DNA of 64,000 bases from Hofstenia miamia (lineage: Eukaryota > Xenacoelomorpha > Acoela > Hofsteniidae), in contig CABFPE010000211.1 of NCBI GenBank assembly GCA_900660155.1, positions 566,360 through 630,359 on the forward strand, read 5' to 3'. A model generated the notes under the pieces. It was not told the origin of the DNA and searched no databases. It was given only the letters and a program-made list of their open reading frames with translations. The first letter of the stretch is position 1. The number at the start of each line of letters is the position of its first letter. The translations under genes and the position numbers were made by a program. Shown here piece after piece: positions 45,499 through 56,279 of this stretch.

Positions 45499-45964
45499 TT
45501 AAATTTGCTCAAAAATTAAGTTTAATAACGTTTTGTTTCTTGGTCCATTGATTGAAAAGAACGCTTCGAATATTCGACGGTCAGATTCCGACTTCTCAAT
45601 TAATGAAAATAATCTCTGCATTTTACATGAAACAATTGGTCGATGCTTCAAGTTTGATTTTTCCGCTACATAATACAGTGATGAACGGAATCCTTGCAGA
45701 TACCATAAGTTGGGGTTCTTGCAGAACATATTTTATTTGTCTTTGACATAGCTCGAAAGTAAATTAACGGACCGCGTTGCAGACTATGTCCATGGCACAT
45801 TACATTTTTTCATGCCCCACCAATTCTGCATAAAATCATTACAATTTTTCTTTAGAAGAATAATATTCTTTGCTAATTTTGTTCATATTCATACTAATGA
45901 ATTAAAATCTTTGTTCAGGAACTTTGTCACCAAATACGAGTCGTCAAGCTCATGCACAACATTC
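45499..45964 (-). other. Candidate exons of an unrecognised reverse-strand gene
   Basis: One reverse-strand frame with protein-like composition runs through 45964-45895 (NVVHELDDSYLVTKFLNK), a 69-nt stretch with GTATGA and ATGCAG at its ends that would fit an intron (45894-45826), then NWWGMKKCNVPWT and a stop at 45784. The same frame later opens for 77 codons (45729-45499: NPNLWYLQGFRSSLYYVAEK, KMQRLFSLIEKSESDRRIF). Either a small spliced gene, a decayed gene with two stops, or transposon coding debris. No family was recognised. Confidence 0.35.
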
Positions 45965-46029
45965 CTAGGCTGTTATTGTTCTCAGTGCCGCTTAGTCAAT
46001 GGGTCAAATTTTTATTAATCTTTTATCTA

Positions 46030-47070
46030 ATTGTTTTGTATGATGAAACAATATTGTCAATTATCATGATTATTATTATTAAGTTTCCTTTCAACTTTTG
46101 CATTGAGTAGTGTAGAGTCTTAAAAACATTGATGAATTCGGCTAAGACTGTTGAAAAGTCCACACAACTTCCTGATAGATGAAGAGTTTTAAGTTAAATT
46201 CTTAGAAATAGATCACCATTCCTTAGAAATGGTTGTAATATTTCGTGAAAGTTCGCCAAAAGTGCGTAAAATTGATGAAAAGTTGCGTCAAAGCAAAAAT
46301 AATAGAAATTGCATAAACAATTACGTTGATGCTTTACGCAAATATCTCCGCTCTCTAAATTAGAATAATTTTGTGGCTAACAATGTTAAAAATTTAGTTA
46401 TATTTGTGTTTTGATATCATTTTTTCCTATTAAATTTATGTTCTATTCCGTAAGTCAAAATTTAGTACCTCTATACCTATTGATTAACGAGATTAAGAAT
46501 ACCGACCCCTTTGTGGTTTCCCACCAACCCCTCCAAATACATCCCTGCCATATACTAGATATGTATATAAAATACTTTCCTTATTTTCAACCAATCGTTG
46601 TTGTAGATGAATCCTTTCAAACTAATAAAACATTATTCAGAATATGCCGTAGGAATAATTCAAGAATCGGGGTTTGGCTATAAGCGTGCAATCCTGAACA
46701 CTGAATTCTAATTAGATAGTCCAGATGCAATAATCAAGTTGTTTTTTAATCGTGATTTATTGCTTCAAATTTCAGTGACACTGACTATAGTTAAAGAATT
46801 TGGAATCACTAATCCTAAAATATATTTAATATTTTGTTGTGTAGAACAACATTGAACCATGGGACCATGATGTTCAATTGAACTGGTTTTGTTTTAAACT
46901 TGTTTAATTCGGATTTTTGGAAGACTTATACTGTGTCACTGCAAGATGGACTTAGATTTCTTTTAAATTTTTTATCCTTGATTTTCATGTCTAAGTTTGT
47001 TCATTTGCCTTTCATATAACTACACTTGCATATTGTTAATTTTTATTTGTACTTACGTTTTGATTCCAAT
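46030..47070. other. End of the large GRK intron
   Basis: AT-rich. A forward open stretch (46411-46683) ends in VVVDESFQTNKTLFRICRRN, which has some protein character but no family I can name. The intron ends with GATTTAG at 47077. Confidence 0.35.
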
Positions 47071-47072
47071 GA

Positions 47073-47171
<99 letters not shown>

Positions 47172-48100
47172 TAAGTTCGTTTTCAACATCATTATTTATT
47201 TCAATTTAGGGGACTAGTGTAGAACATATTTTTCGAAAATATAAGTACGGCATTAATGTTTCAATTTTAACTTTTATTGTGCACTCATTATTAGCAAGTT
47301 AAAAGTTGAAATATAGTATATTTTTAAAGTGTAGCAATTATGGAACCACCCGTGAAAATTGTCCAGAGTGCTTTTATTTAACCTTAAGCTGCCTATGAAT
47401 GTTTTAAAATGTTTATGGTTTATTTAAAAATTTTAAACGCTTATAGCTCACAAATAAAAAAAGTCTTCAAATTTTGTAAGCACTATTGGATGAAGAATCG
47501 TTTCTTTATCAGTCTAATCTAAAGTTTGGTGATCTGCAAAACGCAAATATCTTTTGATTTCTGCGAGACATAGAGTGAGCTACACACTGTACCCTAGTAT
47601 CCAAGGGCGGATACAGACGGTGAGCGATGTGGCCCGGGCCTCCTCTAAAATAAGAAAACTGGTACAATAAAAATTACAAAAATATCCTTAATGCCATCAA
47701 ATCGAGTGAATAGGAATAGTTTTTAAGTTTTTATCAAAGAATTAATATTTGTAAAATGTGTTTCATTGAACTTTTACACTATGTGTCCAATGAATTCTGA
47801 AATTTCATTTCAATAAAATAAGAATATTTAGTTTTCAGGAAATGTTTTAGATTTTAAAAATATTTCAATTCACCCTTTTGAATGGAGGTGAATAGGAACA
47901 CATGTGATTTCTGTGGGGTATTTTAATTAAAGCAGAAAATTTTAAATTATTTTACTTTTAAAAGATACTAATGAAGTTAGATGAGCATATCTACGGCTAC
48001 TCCGTGGCACATAAACTTATAGTGATTACTTATACACAGAAGAACAATGTAGTATATTAAGCATAGCATGAGTAATAATTAAATTAATTTTTCCTTGTCC
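47172..48100. other. No gene seen
   Basis: GRK intron 6 sequence between exon 6 and the LTR element. AT-rich, with no exon recognised. Confidence 0.45.
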
Positions 48101-48102
48101 AC

Positions 48103-48257
48103 TGTAACAACAAGAATGTATAGCTTCAATGTATTAACTACCGACACTGCTACGTGCTTTCTCCTTTTGTACAATACTCATGTTTACTAATATAGCACCG
48201 ACTAATATTTACAGGTTACATCACATAGCTACTGACAATCATCGATTATACACTACA
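48103..48257 (-). repeat. LTR 1 of the gypsy-group unit
   Basis: About 155 bp, TG at the left end and CA at the right. Shared with 49864-50018 and 51625-51780. Confidence 0.75.
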
Positions 48258-49863
48258 TTTTCCCCTTCAAAATTTTTATACATAATTTAGTGTTCAACAG
48301 AACAATTTTTTAAGTTGAAAATTCTTCCATGCTTCACTTGAACGACCTGATCTGACAGTAAGCACTGAACGGGTAATCTTGGACCAAAATGGGGTTCGAG
48401 TGCCCCCTCCTCGTAAAATTACGCACATAGACAAACTTTGGACAAGGTGATTTGGGTGGATTAAAAATGTCCGGTTCTGAAGGCCAGTCCTTGGGAATCG
48501 TTGATGGAGCACCGAAAAGTAATTGAAATTGAGCATGATTTGTGATTTAATGGACCGTTCTATTAATGCTATATACTGCTTCCTGTAGCGAGTTTGACCA
48601 ACATTTCTGCGAACAACGCAAACGATCTTTTAACGTCCTGTGCACTCTTTCAATAAAACCATTAGACTCTGGATGATAGGTGTAGTCAACTTTTTTATGT
48701 CAAACGTCTGAGTCAGTTCCTGCCAAAGAGAACTAAAAAAATGACGTCCTCTGTCGGAGTGAATCCAGCGGGGTGGTCCAAATAGAAAAATCCAATGTTC
48801 TTATCTTGCATCTATATTCGCCGTAGGCCAAGCTTCGAGCCATCGTGTGTGTGCAGTGTCAATCAGGGTTATAATAAATCTGTACTGACCGGAGCTTTGC
48901 AGAGGTCCGACAATATCAATAGATACGAATTCACGTGGCTCTACATTGTTTATTCCCGGTAACTTAGCAGATTTAGTGTTCGCGCCGTATGATTGTCTTC
49001 TATGACAAATTTCACAGGAGTTAGAATAACCTGAAATTCTTTTACGCATAGATTTAAAATAATACCCGGAATCTTTCATTGCTCGCACTACCTTTTTCAC
49101 ACGAAAATGTCTGGCGTCGTGGAATATTTCAATTAACCTATCAACATCATCTTCGGACAGAACAGCTGCCAAAAACTTTGTTTCAGGGACAAATTCGGGT
49201 GCTAAAGGACTCAACTGTGTAATCGGAAGACGACTTAAGGTGTCAGCTAAAACATTCACTTCTCTGCGTTGATATTCAATCGAGTAGTCAAATTCCTCCA
49301 AAAACTGTAAGTAACGGCCATGACGTGAGTTAGCTGGAGCTTTTCTTAATATCCCCAATAGAGGCTTATGGTCCGTAACAACATGAAACTTATTACTCCA
49401 AAGGTACGAACGGAAATGTTTTACAGCCAGCATCAGACCCAAAAATTCTCGATCGGTAGTGGAATATTGTTTTTCCGACTTCAACATTTGACTAAAAAAT
49501 CGTATTGGTTTACTATCCTTCAACAGGGCTGCTTCGACATTAACCTTCAGGTACTGTGCCAATTTCGTTAATGACCACTGAGCTTCTATTGCGGCAGAAG
49601 GTTGACTAATCACGATATTCGACCATTCAGCAGAAGGATTACTTGGTCTTGTCAGTCTATCATATTCTTCTGATGTCGCAATTAACGCAGTTTTCAATGT
49701 AGTAGATCTCGACAAAAATTTACTTTGAAGAATTTGGTCCTCAATTGCGGATGGCAATACCGCCAGCTGTTTTGTGTCATCTAATCCTTTTTCTGCTGCC
49801 CATGCCATAAACTTAAGTTTCCAAACACCAAAAGACTGTGTCGACGTTGTCAAAAGAGGAGAA

Positions 49864-50018
49864 GACAACAACAATAATGTATAGCTTCAATGTATTAACT
49901 ACCAACACTGCTACGTGCTTTCTCCTTTTGTACAATACTCATGTTTACTAACATAACATCGACTAATATTTACAGGTTACATCACATAGCTACTGACAAT
50001 CATCGATTATACACTACA
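49864..50018 (-). repeat. LTR 2, shared by both units
   Basis: Middle LTR, lying between the two internal regions and serving both. Confidence 0.75.
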
Positions 50019-51624
50019 TTTTCCCCTTCAAAATTTTTATACATAATTTAGTGTTCAACAGAACAATTTTTTAAGTTGAAAATTCTTCCATGCTTCACTT
50101 GAACGACCTGATCTGACAGTAAGCACTGAACGGGTAATCTTGGACCAAAATGGGGTTCGAGTGCCCCCTCCTCGTAAAATTACGCACATAGACAAACTTT
50201 GGACAAGGTGATTTGGGTGGATTAAAAATGTCCGGTTCTGAAGGCCAGTCCTTGGGAATCGTTGATGGAGCACCGAAAAGTAATTGAAATTGAGCATGAT
50301 TTGTGATTTAATGGACCGTTCTATTAATGCTATATACTGCTTCCTGTAGCGAGTTTGACCAACATTTCTGCGAACAACGCAAACGATCTTTTAACGTCCT
50401 GTGCACTCTTTCAATAAAACCATTAGACTCTGGATGATAGGTGTAGTCAACTTTTTTATGTCAAACGTCTGAGTCAGTTCCTGCCAAAGAGAACTAAAAA
50501 AATGACGTCCTCTGTCGGAGTGAATCCAGCGGGGTGGTCCAAATAGAAAAATCCAATGTTCTTATCTTGCATCTATATTCGCCGTAGGCCAAGCTTCGAG
50601 CCATCGTGTGTGTGCAGTGTCAATCAGGGTTATAATAAATCTGTACTGACCGGAGCTTTGCAGAGGTCCGACAATATCAATAGATACGAATTCACGTGGC
50701 TCTACATTGTTTATTCCCGGTAACTTAGCAGATTTAGTGTTCGCGCCGTATGATTGTCTTCTATGACAAATTTCACAGGAGTTAGAATAACCTGAAATTC
50801 TTTTACGCATAGATTTAAAATAATACCCGGAATCTTTCATTGCTCGCACTACCTTTTTCACACGAAAATGTCTGGCGTCGTGGAATATTTCAATTAACCT
50901 ATCAACATCATCTTCGGACAGAACAGCTGCCAAAAACTTTGTTTCAGGGACAAATTCGGGTGCTAAAGGACTCAACTGTGTAATCGGAAGACGACTTAAG
51001 GTGTCAGCTAAAACATTCACTTCTCTGCGTTGATATTCAATCGAGTAGTCAAATTCCTCCAAAAACTGTAAGTAACGGCCATGACGTGAGTTAGCTGGAG
51101 CTTTTCTTAATATCCCCAATAGAGGCTTATGGTCCGTAACAACATGAAACTTATTACTCCAAAGGTACGAACGGAAATGTTTTACAGCCAGCATCAGACC
51201 CAAAAATTCTCGATCGGTAGTGGAATATTGTTTTTCCGACTTCAACATTTGACTAAAAAATCGTATTGGTTTACTATCCTTCAACAGGGCTGCTTCGACA
51301 TTAACCTTCAGGTACTGTGCCAATTTCGTTAATGACCACTGAGCTTCTATTGCGGCAGAAGGTTGACTAATCACGATATTCGACCATTCAGCAGAAGGAT
51401 TACTTGGTCTTGTCAGTCTATCATATTCTTCTGATGTCGCAATTAACGCAGTTTTCAATGTAGTAGATCTCGACAAAAATTTACTTTGAAGAATTTGGTC
51501 CTCAATTGCGGATGGCAATACCGCCAGCTGTTTTGTGTCATCTAATCCTTTTTCTGCTGCCCATGCCATAAACTTAAGTTTCCAAACACCAAAAGACTGT
51601 GTCGACGTTGTCAAAAGAGGAGAA

Positions 51625-51780
51625 GACAACAACAATAATGTATAGCTTCAATGTATTAACTACCAACACTGCTACGTGCTTTCTCCTTTTGTACAATACT
51701 TCAGGTTTACTAAAATAACATGGACTAATATTTACAGTTTACATCACATAGCTACTGACAATAATCGATTACACACTACA
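51625..51780 (-). repeat. LTR 3 of the gypsy-group unit
   Basis: Right-hand LTR ending ACACTACA. It differs slightly more from the other two in its middle. Confidence 0.75.
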
Positions 51781-51789
51781 TCTACCATT

Positions 51790-52400
51790 TCTTTTCACCC
51801 AATTTGACGATACTCAATAGGGTTGGTTAAATTTTTTGTATTCAATTTCAACTCCATCCCCTGCTCCAAAAAATCCAAAAACAAATTTGTGTGCCATATC
51901 AAAACTCTACAGTTTTTTTAATTTTAGAATTTATTGATTTTAGCAAGAGCTTTACATTTTTTAATTGGTTGATTTTCTTTAATTTTATCAACATATTTAA
52001 CAATATTGATTCAAATTAAGACTAAGCACACATTCATACCAATAGTTGAAAATTTTGCAATTTACTTAATCTTATACCATTGGTCTATTTTGTAGAGCAT
52101 AATGCCAAAAGCTCCTAAAAACACACATCATGCCATTATTATAGCGTAATTTGAAATTTGAAAAAAATTGCATGAATTCTATGTTTCCTTTCTTGGAGTC
52201 AGTAGATGGTTGTGAAGTCCGTACATAGTAATGAATTTTAAAAATTAAAATTTCAATAGTTTTATGCCCTCTCTGGTAACCAATTATGCACTTAGCATTT
52301 TATTCTACATTGGGCTCCCTCTAAAAATTTTTTTATTATACGCCCTGCTAATATCCTCATTATGTGACCTATTGATTATATTTGTTGGCCTTCGATCATT
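51790..52400. other. No gene seen
   Basis: AT-rich sequence right of the LTR element, with no recognisable feature before the candidate exon at 52410. Confidence 0.4.
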
Positions 52401-52692
52401 TGATAATAAAATTTTCGATCTTTTCTTTTGGCAACAGGTTTATCAGAATTTGGATTTGAAGCACTTGACGTTGAACGAAGTTGTTTTCGTCTTCATCTAT
52501 AAATTCATTTTATCTGGAATCTGGAGGAATGGCAATTATCTGCCGAACATTTGTGCGCAAGTTTTACTGCTTCTGTTAGAATCAAAACTCGTTTCACTGG
52601 CATCTATAACAAATAAATACAGTCATTATATTAGTTACTATAATTTTTGTAATATACAAAGTTATAGAAAGACTATATTAATCATACTTTAA
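52264..52692 (+). other. Candidate exon(s), two overlapping frames, unrecognised
   Basis: One frame is open for 142 codons (52264-52692) and is strongly hydrophobic at its start. A second frame, 52410-52616, has a more protein-like composition: NFRSFLLATGLSEFGFEALD, VERSCFRLHL, one stop, then NLEEWQLSAEHLCASF and VRIKTRFTGIYNK. TTCTTTTGGCAACAG (ending 52437) would serve as a splice acceptor. The block is less AT-rich than its flanks. It may be an exon, a decayed gene or transposon coding sequence; I cannot name a family and it is not a GRK kinase exon. Confidence 0.35.
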
Positions 52693-52699
52693 GATTATG

Positions 52700-53780
52700 T
52701 ATTTATCCTATATATTATATGTCAATTTTTGAATAATTTTAAGGACTTATTTCAATAGTTTTGCTAAAATAGAATATAATTGTTATTACTATACAGTATG
52801 TTAGTAATAAAATATTGCATATTTGAGATACTTACAGGGAATAATTAACAGTTTTTTGTAAGTGTTCCATAAACAGTGAAACTGAATGTATTTAAGCTTT
52901 TATCCAAGCAATGGTTAATTATAATAAAAATCAAAAAATATTCTAAATCAATAGAAATGAAATGATGAAGGTTTCTAAAACACATTTAGTCGATTTTATA
53001 GTTTTAGACTATTCTTGGAAATATATAAACAAATATTGGCGCTTAATTGGTTAAATTGATTCTTATCATTTAATGCTGTTTCTAATTTGATGGTATAGTA
53101 GATGTGTTCAATTCAATTTCGTAAAGAAATGGTCCTTTAGTCTTCTACCCCGACTGTCCAAATGTAACGCTAATAATTAAAGTGTGAATGGTATTGTTTA
53201 TAAGGGAGATATTATCATCACTTCCAATTTGTTTTCTTGTATTTTTAAAACAGCACGTTTGCATTCTCAGAGAAGGTAGTACTCTTATTTGTTATTTCAT
53301 AGTAATTTTGCTCGAAGTTATCACGTGATTTTCTTTAATAAATTTAGATGTTAAGTCAAGCATGAGGCAATTAAATTTTCGGACTGTTCTCCATAGAAAG
53401 AATCTTCTTTGACAATTTTTTATTTCCTATTGTTTTATTTGAATTTTATCACTTGTGTGCAAGTGTTTTCTTCTGAAACTTGTAAAATTTGTTGTGTAGG
53501 ACACGCATATAATCACTGGTTGCTTTTGTTTCATTTACAAATTTATGGGTGTCCGCCTAAATTTCCATTGATGCAAAATTGATTACATTTTAATAGAATG
53601 TTTCGAGTGTCTCTATACATCGAATGTTTTGGTCCAGAGTTAGTGTCGCATTATCTATCGTATTACTTTATAATGGAATATACTGTAAATGGTTTTCAGG
53701 ATTTTAAATTCTCTATAGCAACAGTATTGATTGTTTTTTCGAAAGTTGGTTTTAAATATTTTAATATTTGACCTGAGTTT
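52700..53780. other. Upstream region of the secreted-protein gene
   Basis: AT-rich, no exon seen. It should hold the promoter of the gene at 53786. Nothing specific can be called. Confidence 0.4.
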
Positions 53781-53785
53781 CTAAA

Positions 53786-55705
53786 ATGCCTCTTTACTGT
53801 CAAACACGGTTACTGTTTTCTGTTCTCTGTGTCACTGTTTGTTGTGCGAAATCCACCAAACCTTATAAAGCTGGTGAAGTTGTTCGCTCGACCGCTTCTC
53901 AGTCAAGTAACATTAACTTTAAACTGTTTATTGATTGCTCCAATAATGCTTATATTTCTAAAGGAATGTTCTCTACACTTAATGTTTTCATTTGCAATTT
54001 TAATCAAAAACAAAGATTTTATAAATTGGAGAAGAATATTATCATGCCTTCTTTAATCCAAGAGGCAAAGCTCGAGATTACAGGAATTGAAAGATTTTCT
54101 CAAACAAGCATACAATTACATTTCTTTCAACCTACTTTTTCAAATGTTAGCTTTCAATTCAACATTACGAATACTGGAGGTGATTGGATGCAGTCCAGTT
54201 ATCAAGCTCTTTTTATACCAGAAATCGAAGTAATGTTCTCACCCATGCAAGCAGTCGATTTACAAGTGGATGTTGATGAAACAAAATCCTTCTATATCGA
54301 ATTTATGGCGCACAGTTACGGTGAAAACGGTCATCAATCCAGTAATTTTATTACCTGTGGAACTAATGATGCTGCTCTTCAAATAGTTAAACCATCTAAG
54401 GTATATCAACATAGAATCACGTTTTACCTGTCTGACAGATACTTTAAATATCACATTGAAGTAAGTACTTCATTCATTTCGACATCGTTCTTACTCTTTC
54501 CTCAAAACAATTCTTTTTCTCTTGATATTCCCTTGGATATCACGAAGCCTAGAGTTTTTGCCTTTGTTTTCAATCACACTATTTATTGCGATATTGGACA
54601 AGAATTCCAGTCAATGATTAGCAGTCAGCATCATCATGATGTGTATAACCCATTCATGAATCTTTTTAATACTGAAACTTCCAGAAGCGTTTTTTACAAT
54701 ACCTCTCAATGTGAACTACTTCTGTTTGTCAATTGGTTCTCAAATCTTGATAAACTTTGCTATGGCACTACGACGAAAACAATATTTTTAGTGAGTGGAA
54801 TCTTAAATAACTCGCGTTCTACTGTAAGTGTTTCAAACGACTATTTTGAAAAAAAGCCTACATGTATTCGTGAAATTCATGTATTTAGACACAAAGTTTT
54901 CTGTTTTGACCAAGTGTCAGTTATTCAACTATTTTTAAACGACGGCGTTGTTGAATTATATAAGAAAAATATTCCATTTCCAATTTTCAACTCAGTGATG
55001 GCATTAAATGAAGATGAGTTCTGCAGGTCCTGTGGGAAAATACCTACTCTCCATGTTTACGGAAATATGGATGGCAATGCCTCTTGTAATAACATATCCA
55101 ATTTCGTGTTTTCGTGTAATGCGTTTGCCAACTCCTCTTCATTCGTAATGCTAAGAGTGTTATTGGGGAATGCCAATACCGAGTTTTTTTATGCTTCGAA
55201 TTTCTCATTTATCATTGATTTCATTGTTAATTTCCAAGGTAAAAATAGAATGCCGAAAGCTTGCGAAATTCTTTATTTTAACTCTCAGAATAGGCTGCAT
55301 TGTGATAATATAACAGAATTTATAAGATTCGCTAAAATTGAATTTGAAAATTTGATCATTTATCACGCTGTTACAGTCATTGGTCGCGGAATTCGTCCCT
55401 TAAACCCAATTAAGAGATCGAATATTGGAATTAATTTACGCGGTTACTTTGATGATGATGATATAGTTGATCTGCTGATTCCAATTGATACTTCGACGTT
55501 TTCGCATTTTATTTTGCAATTGTCGCTTTCGAAGGTCGGTCAATCCAGTTTAAGCGATCAACTAAAGAGTTCTCTAAACCAACATTTTGTGTGCACCGCA
55601 GTGGATAGCGTTTTTACAGTAATAGATCTGGATGCGGATGGGTATGATGATTTGCTTTGCACTCAACGAAATATAATGTATTATGTGTACAATAGAATTG
55701 AATGA
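53786..55705 (+). CDS. Secreted protein with C-terminal FG-GAP/VCBS-like calcium motifs
   Basis: A single open frame of 639 codons, the longest uninterrupted frame in the window apart from the kinase. The first ATG follows an in-frame TGA at 53774. A signal peptide is likely (RLLFSVLCVTVCCA, residues 8-21). No transmembrane segment follows in this frame. Many N-x-S/T sites and paired Cys suggest an extracellular or lumenal protein. Near the end, YFDDDDIVDLL (554-564) and DLDADGYDDLLC (614-625) match the DxDxDGxxD loop of FG-GAP/VCBS repeats that bind calcium in integrin-alpha-like beta propellers. The bulk of the protein matches no family I know. It could be a diverged relative of FG-GAP proteins such as ITFG1, but alignment to that protein is not convincing. 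No transposon features. It lies in the presumed GRK intron 6, same strand. Confidence 0.75.
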   Translation: MPLYCQTRLLFSVLCVTVCCAKSTKPYKAGEVVRSTASQSSNINFKLFIDCSNNAYISKGMFSTLNVFICNFNQKQRFYKLEKNIIMPSLIQEAKLEITGIERFSQTSIQLHFFQPTFSNVSFQFNITNTGGDWMQSSYQALFIPEIEVMFSPMQAVDLQVDVDETKSFYIEFMAHSYGENGHQSSNFITCGTNDAALQIVKPSKVYQHRITFYLSDRYFKYHIEVSTSFISTSFLLFPQNNSFSLDIPLDITKPRVFAFVFNHTIYCDIGQEFQSMISSQHHHDVYNPFMNLFNTETSRSVFYNTSQCELLLFVNWFSNLDKLCYGTTTKTIFLVSGILNNSRSTVSVSNDYFEKKPTCIREIHVFRHKVFCFDQVSVIQLFLNDGVVELYKKNIPFPIFNSVMALNEDEFCRSCGKIPTLHVYGNMDGNASCNNISNFVFSCNAFANSSSFVMLRVLLGNANTEFFYASNFSFIIDFIVNFQGKNRMPKACEILYFNSQNRLHCDNITEFIRFAKIEFENLIIYHAVTVIGRGIRPLNPIKRSNIGINLRGYFDDDDIVDLLIPIDTSTFSHFILQLSLSKVGQSSLSDQLKSSLNQHFVCTAVDSVFTVIDLDADGYDDLLCTQRNIMYYVYNRIE

Positions 55706-55854
55706 GTTACACGCATATTACTTTCATTTGTGTAACGAGTTAATTAAAAAGTTCCCAAACGTATATATTTGTTTAATTTTTCGTTGTATTATATTAATTA
55801 TCATTTTCAGTTCAATAAGTCCACCCTTTTCAGTTTTGAATTAAATTTCTTTTT

Positions 55855-55999
55855 TTTAGCAGTTTGTTTGAAATGTACTAAGGCTATTCCTCTGGTGGTA
55901 AGCCGGGTGCATCGAAACGGCCAATTTGCATTGCGACTTAATAATATACAAAATCTGAAATCACTGCTTGAAGCGGCAACACGAAAGAAAAAGAATTAG
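55855..55999 (+). other. Candidate last exon of an unrecognised gene
   Basis: TTTTTTTTAG ending at 55860 is a strong acceptor, and the following frame reads VCLKCTKAIPLVVSRVHRNG, FALRLNNIQNLKSLLEAAT and RKKKN before a stop. Basic, protein-like composition, 150 bases past the stop of the secreted-protein gene. No donor was found to join it to that gene in frame. It could be the 3' exon of a small gene; the family is unknown. Confidence 0.35.
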
Positions 56000-56016
56000 T
56001 TGAGATTTGTTGTTCG

Positions 56017-56274
56017 ATGGGTTTTATACCTTTTGTTTTTGTAAGGCTCGCAAGGAATTTGAAAGTTTTTTTAAAAGAATTTGATAGTTTGTCGACAATT
56101 ATTTTGTGCAACATAGTTTCAATTTATTATGCTTGGATCGTGCGTAATAAAAAAAATATTGTAACCCGGGTGCTTACTTCATGTCGTTGTATCTACTATT
56201 CTAGTGGTTACATTGAACTGCTGTACTATGTACTACTATTAGCTGCAATCATAAATTTAGCTTTATTTCGTTAG
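56017..56274 (+). other. Open stretch with C-terminal membrane segment, unrecognised
   Basis: An 85-codon frame that ends in a hydrophobic segment (LLYYVLLLAAIINLALF) after a Cys/Tyr-rich piece. The segment could anchor a membrane protein, possibly a C-terminal exon related to the secreted-protein gene upstream, but no splice path was established. May be chance. Confidence 0.25.
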
Positions 56275-56279
56275 TGTCA

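Larger units (their letters stand above)
48103..51780 (-). mobile_element. Two broken gypsy-group LTR units in tandem sharing LTRs
   Basis: Order is LTR, internal, LTR, internal, LTR with a period of 1761 bp. Each internal part, on the reverse strand, shows a retrotransposon RNase H region, an integrase zinc-binding region and the start of the integrase core, plus a post-integrase piece; the full pol set is not present. The fossil is incomplete, with several breaks per unit. The internal copies look identical while the three LTRs differ at a handful of sites. The flanks TCCAC (left) and TCTAC (right) may be a decayed 5-bp target duplication. It lies in GRK intron 6. Confidence 0.85.

Noticed and set aside
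46411-46683. ISXO2-like transposase fragment (VVVDESFQTNK)
   Set aside because: Only a short resemblance to the IDE block; the rest does not follow the family.
53786-55705. Identification as ITFG1 (T-cell immunomodulatory protein)
   Set aside because: Only the acidic calcium-loop motif is shared; length, repeat number and the membrane anchor do not match.
55855-55999. Possible signal recognition particle subunit (SRP9/SRP14) C-terminus
   Set aside because: CLKCT and the basic tail recall SRP subunits, but the core residues do not align over any useful length.
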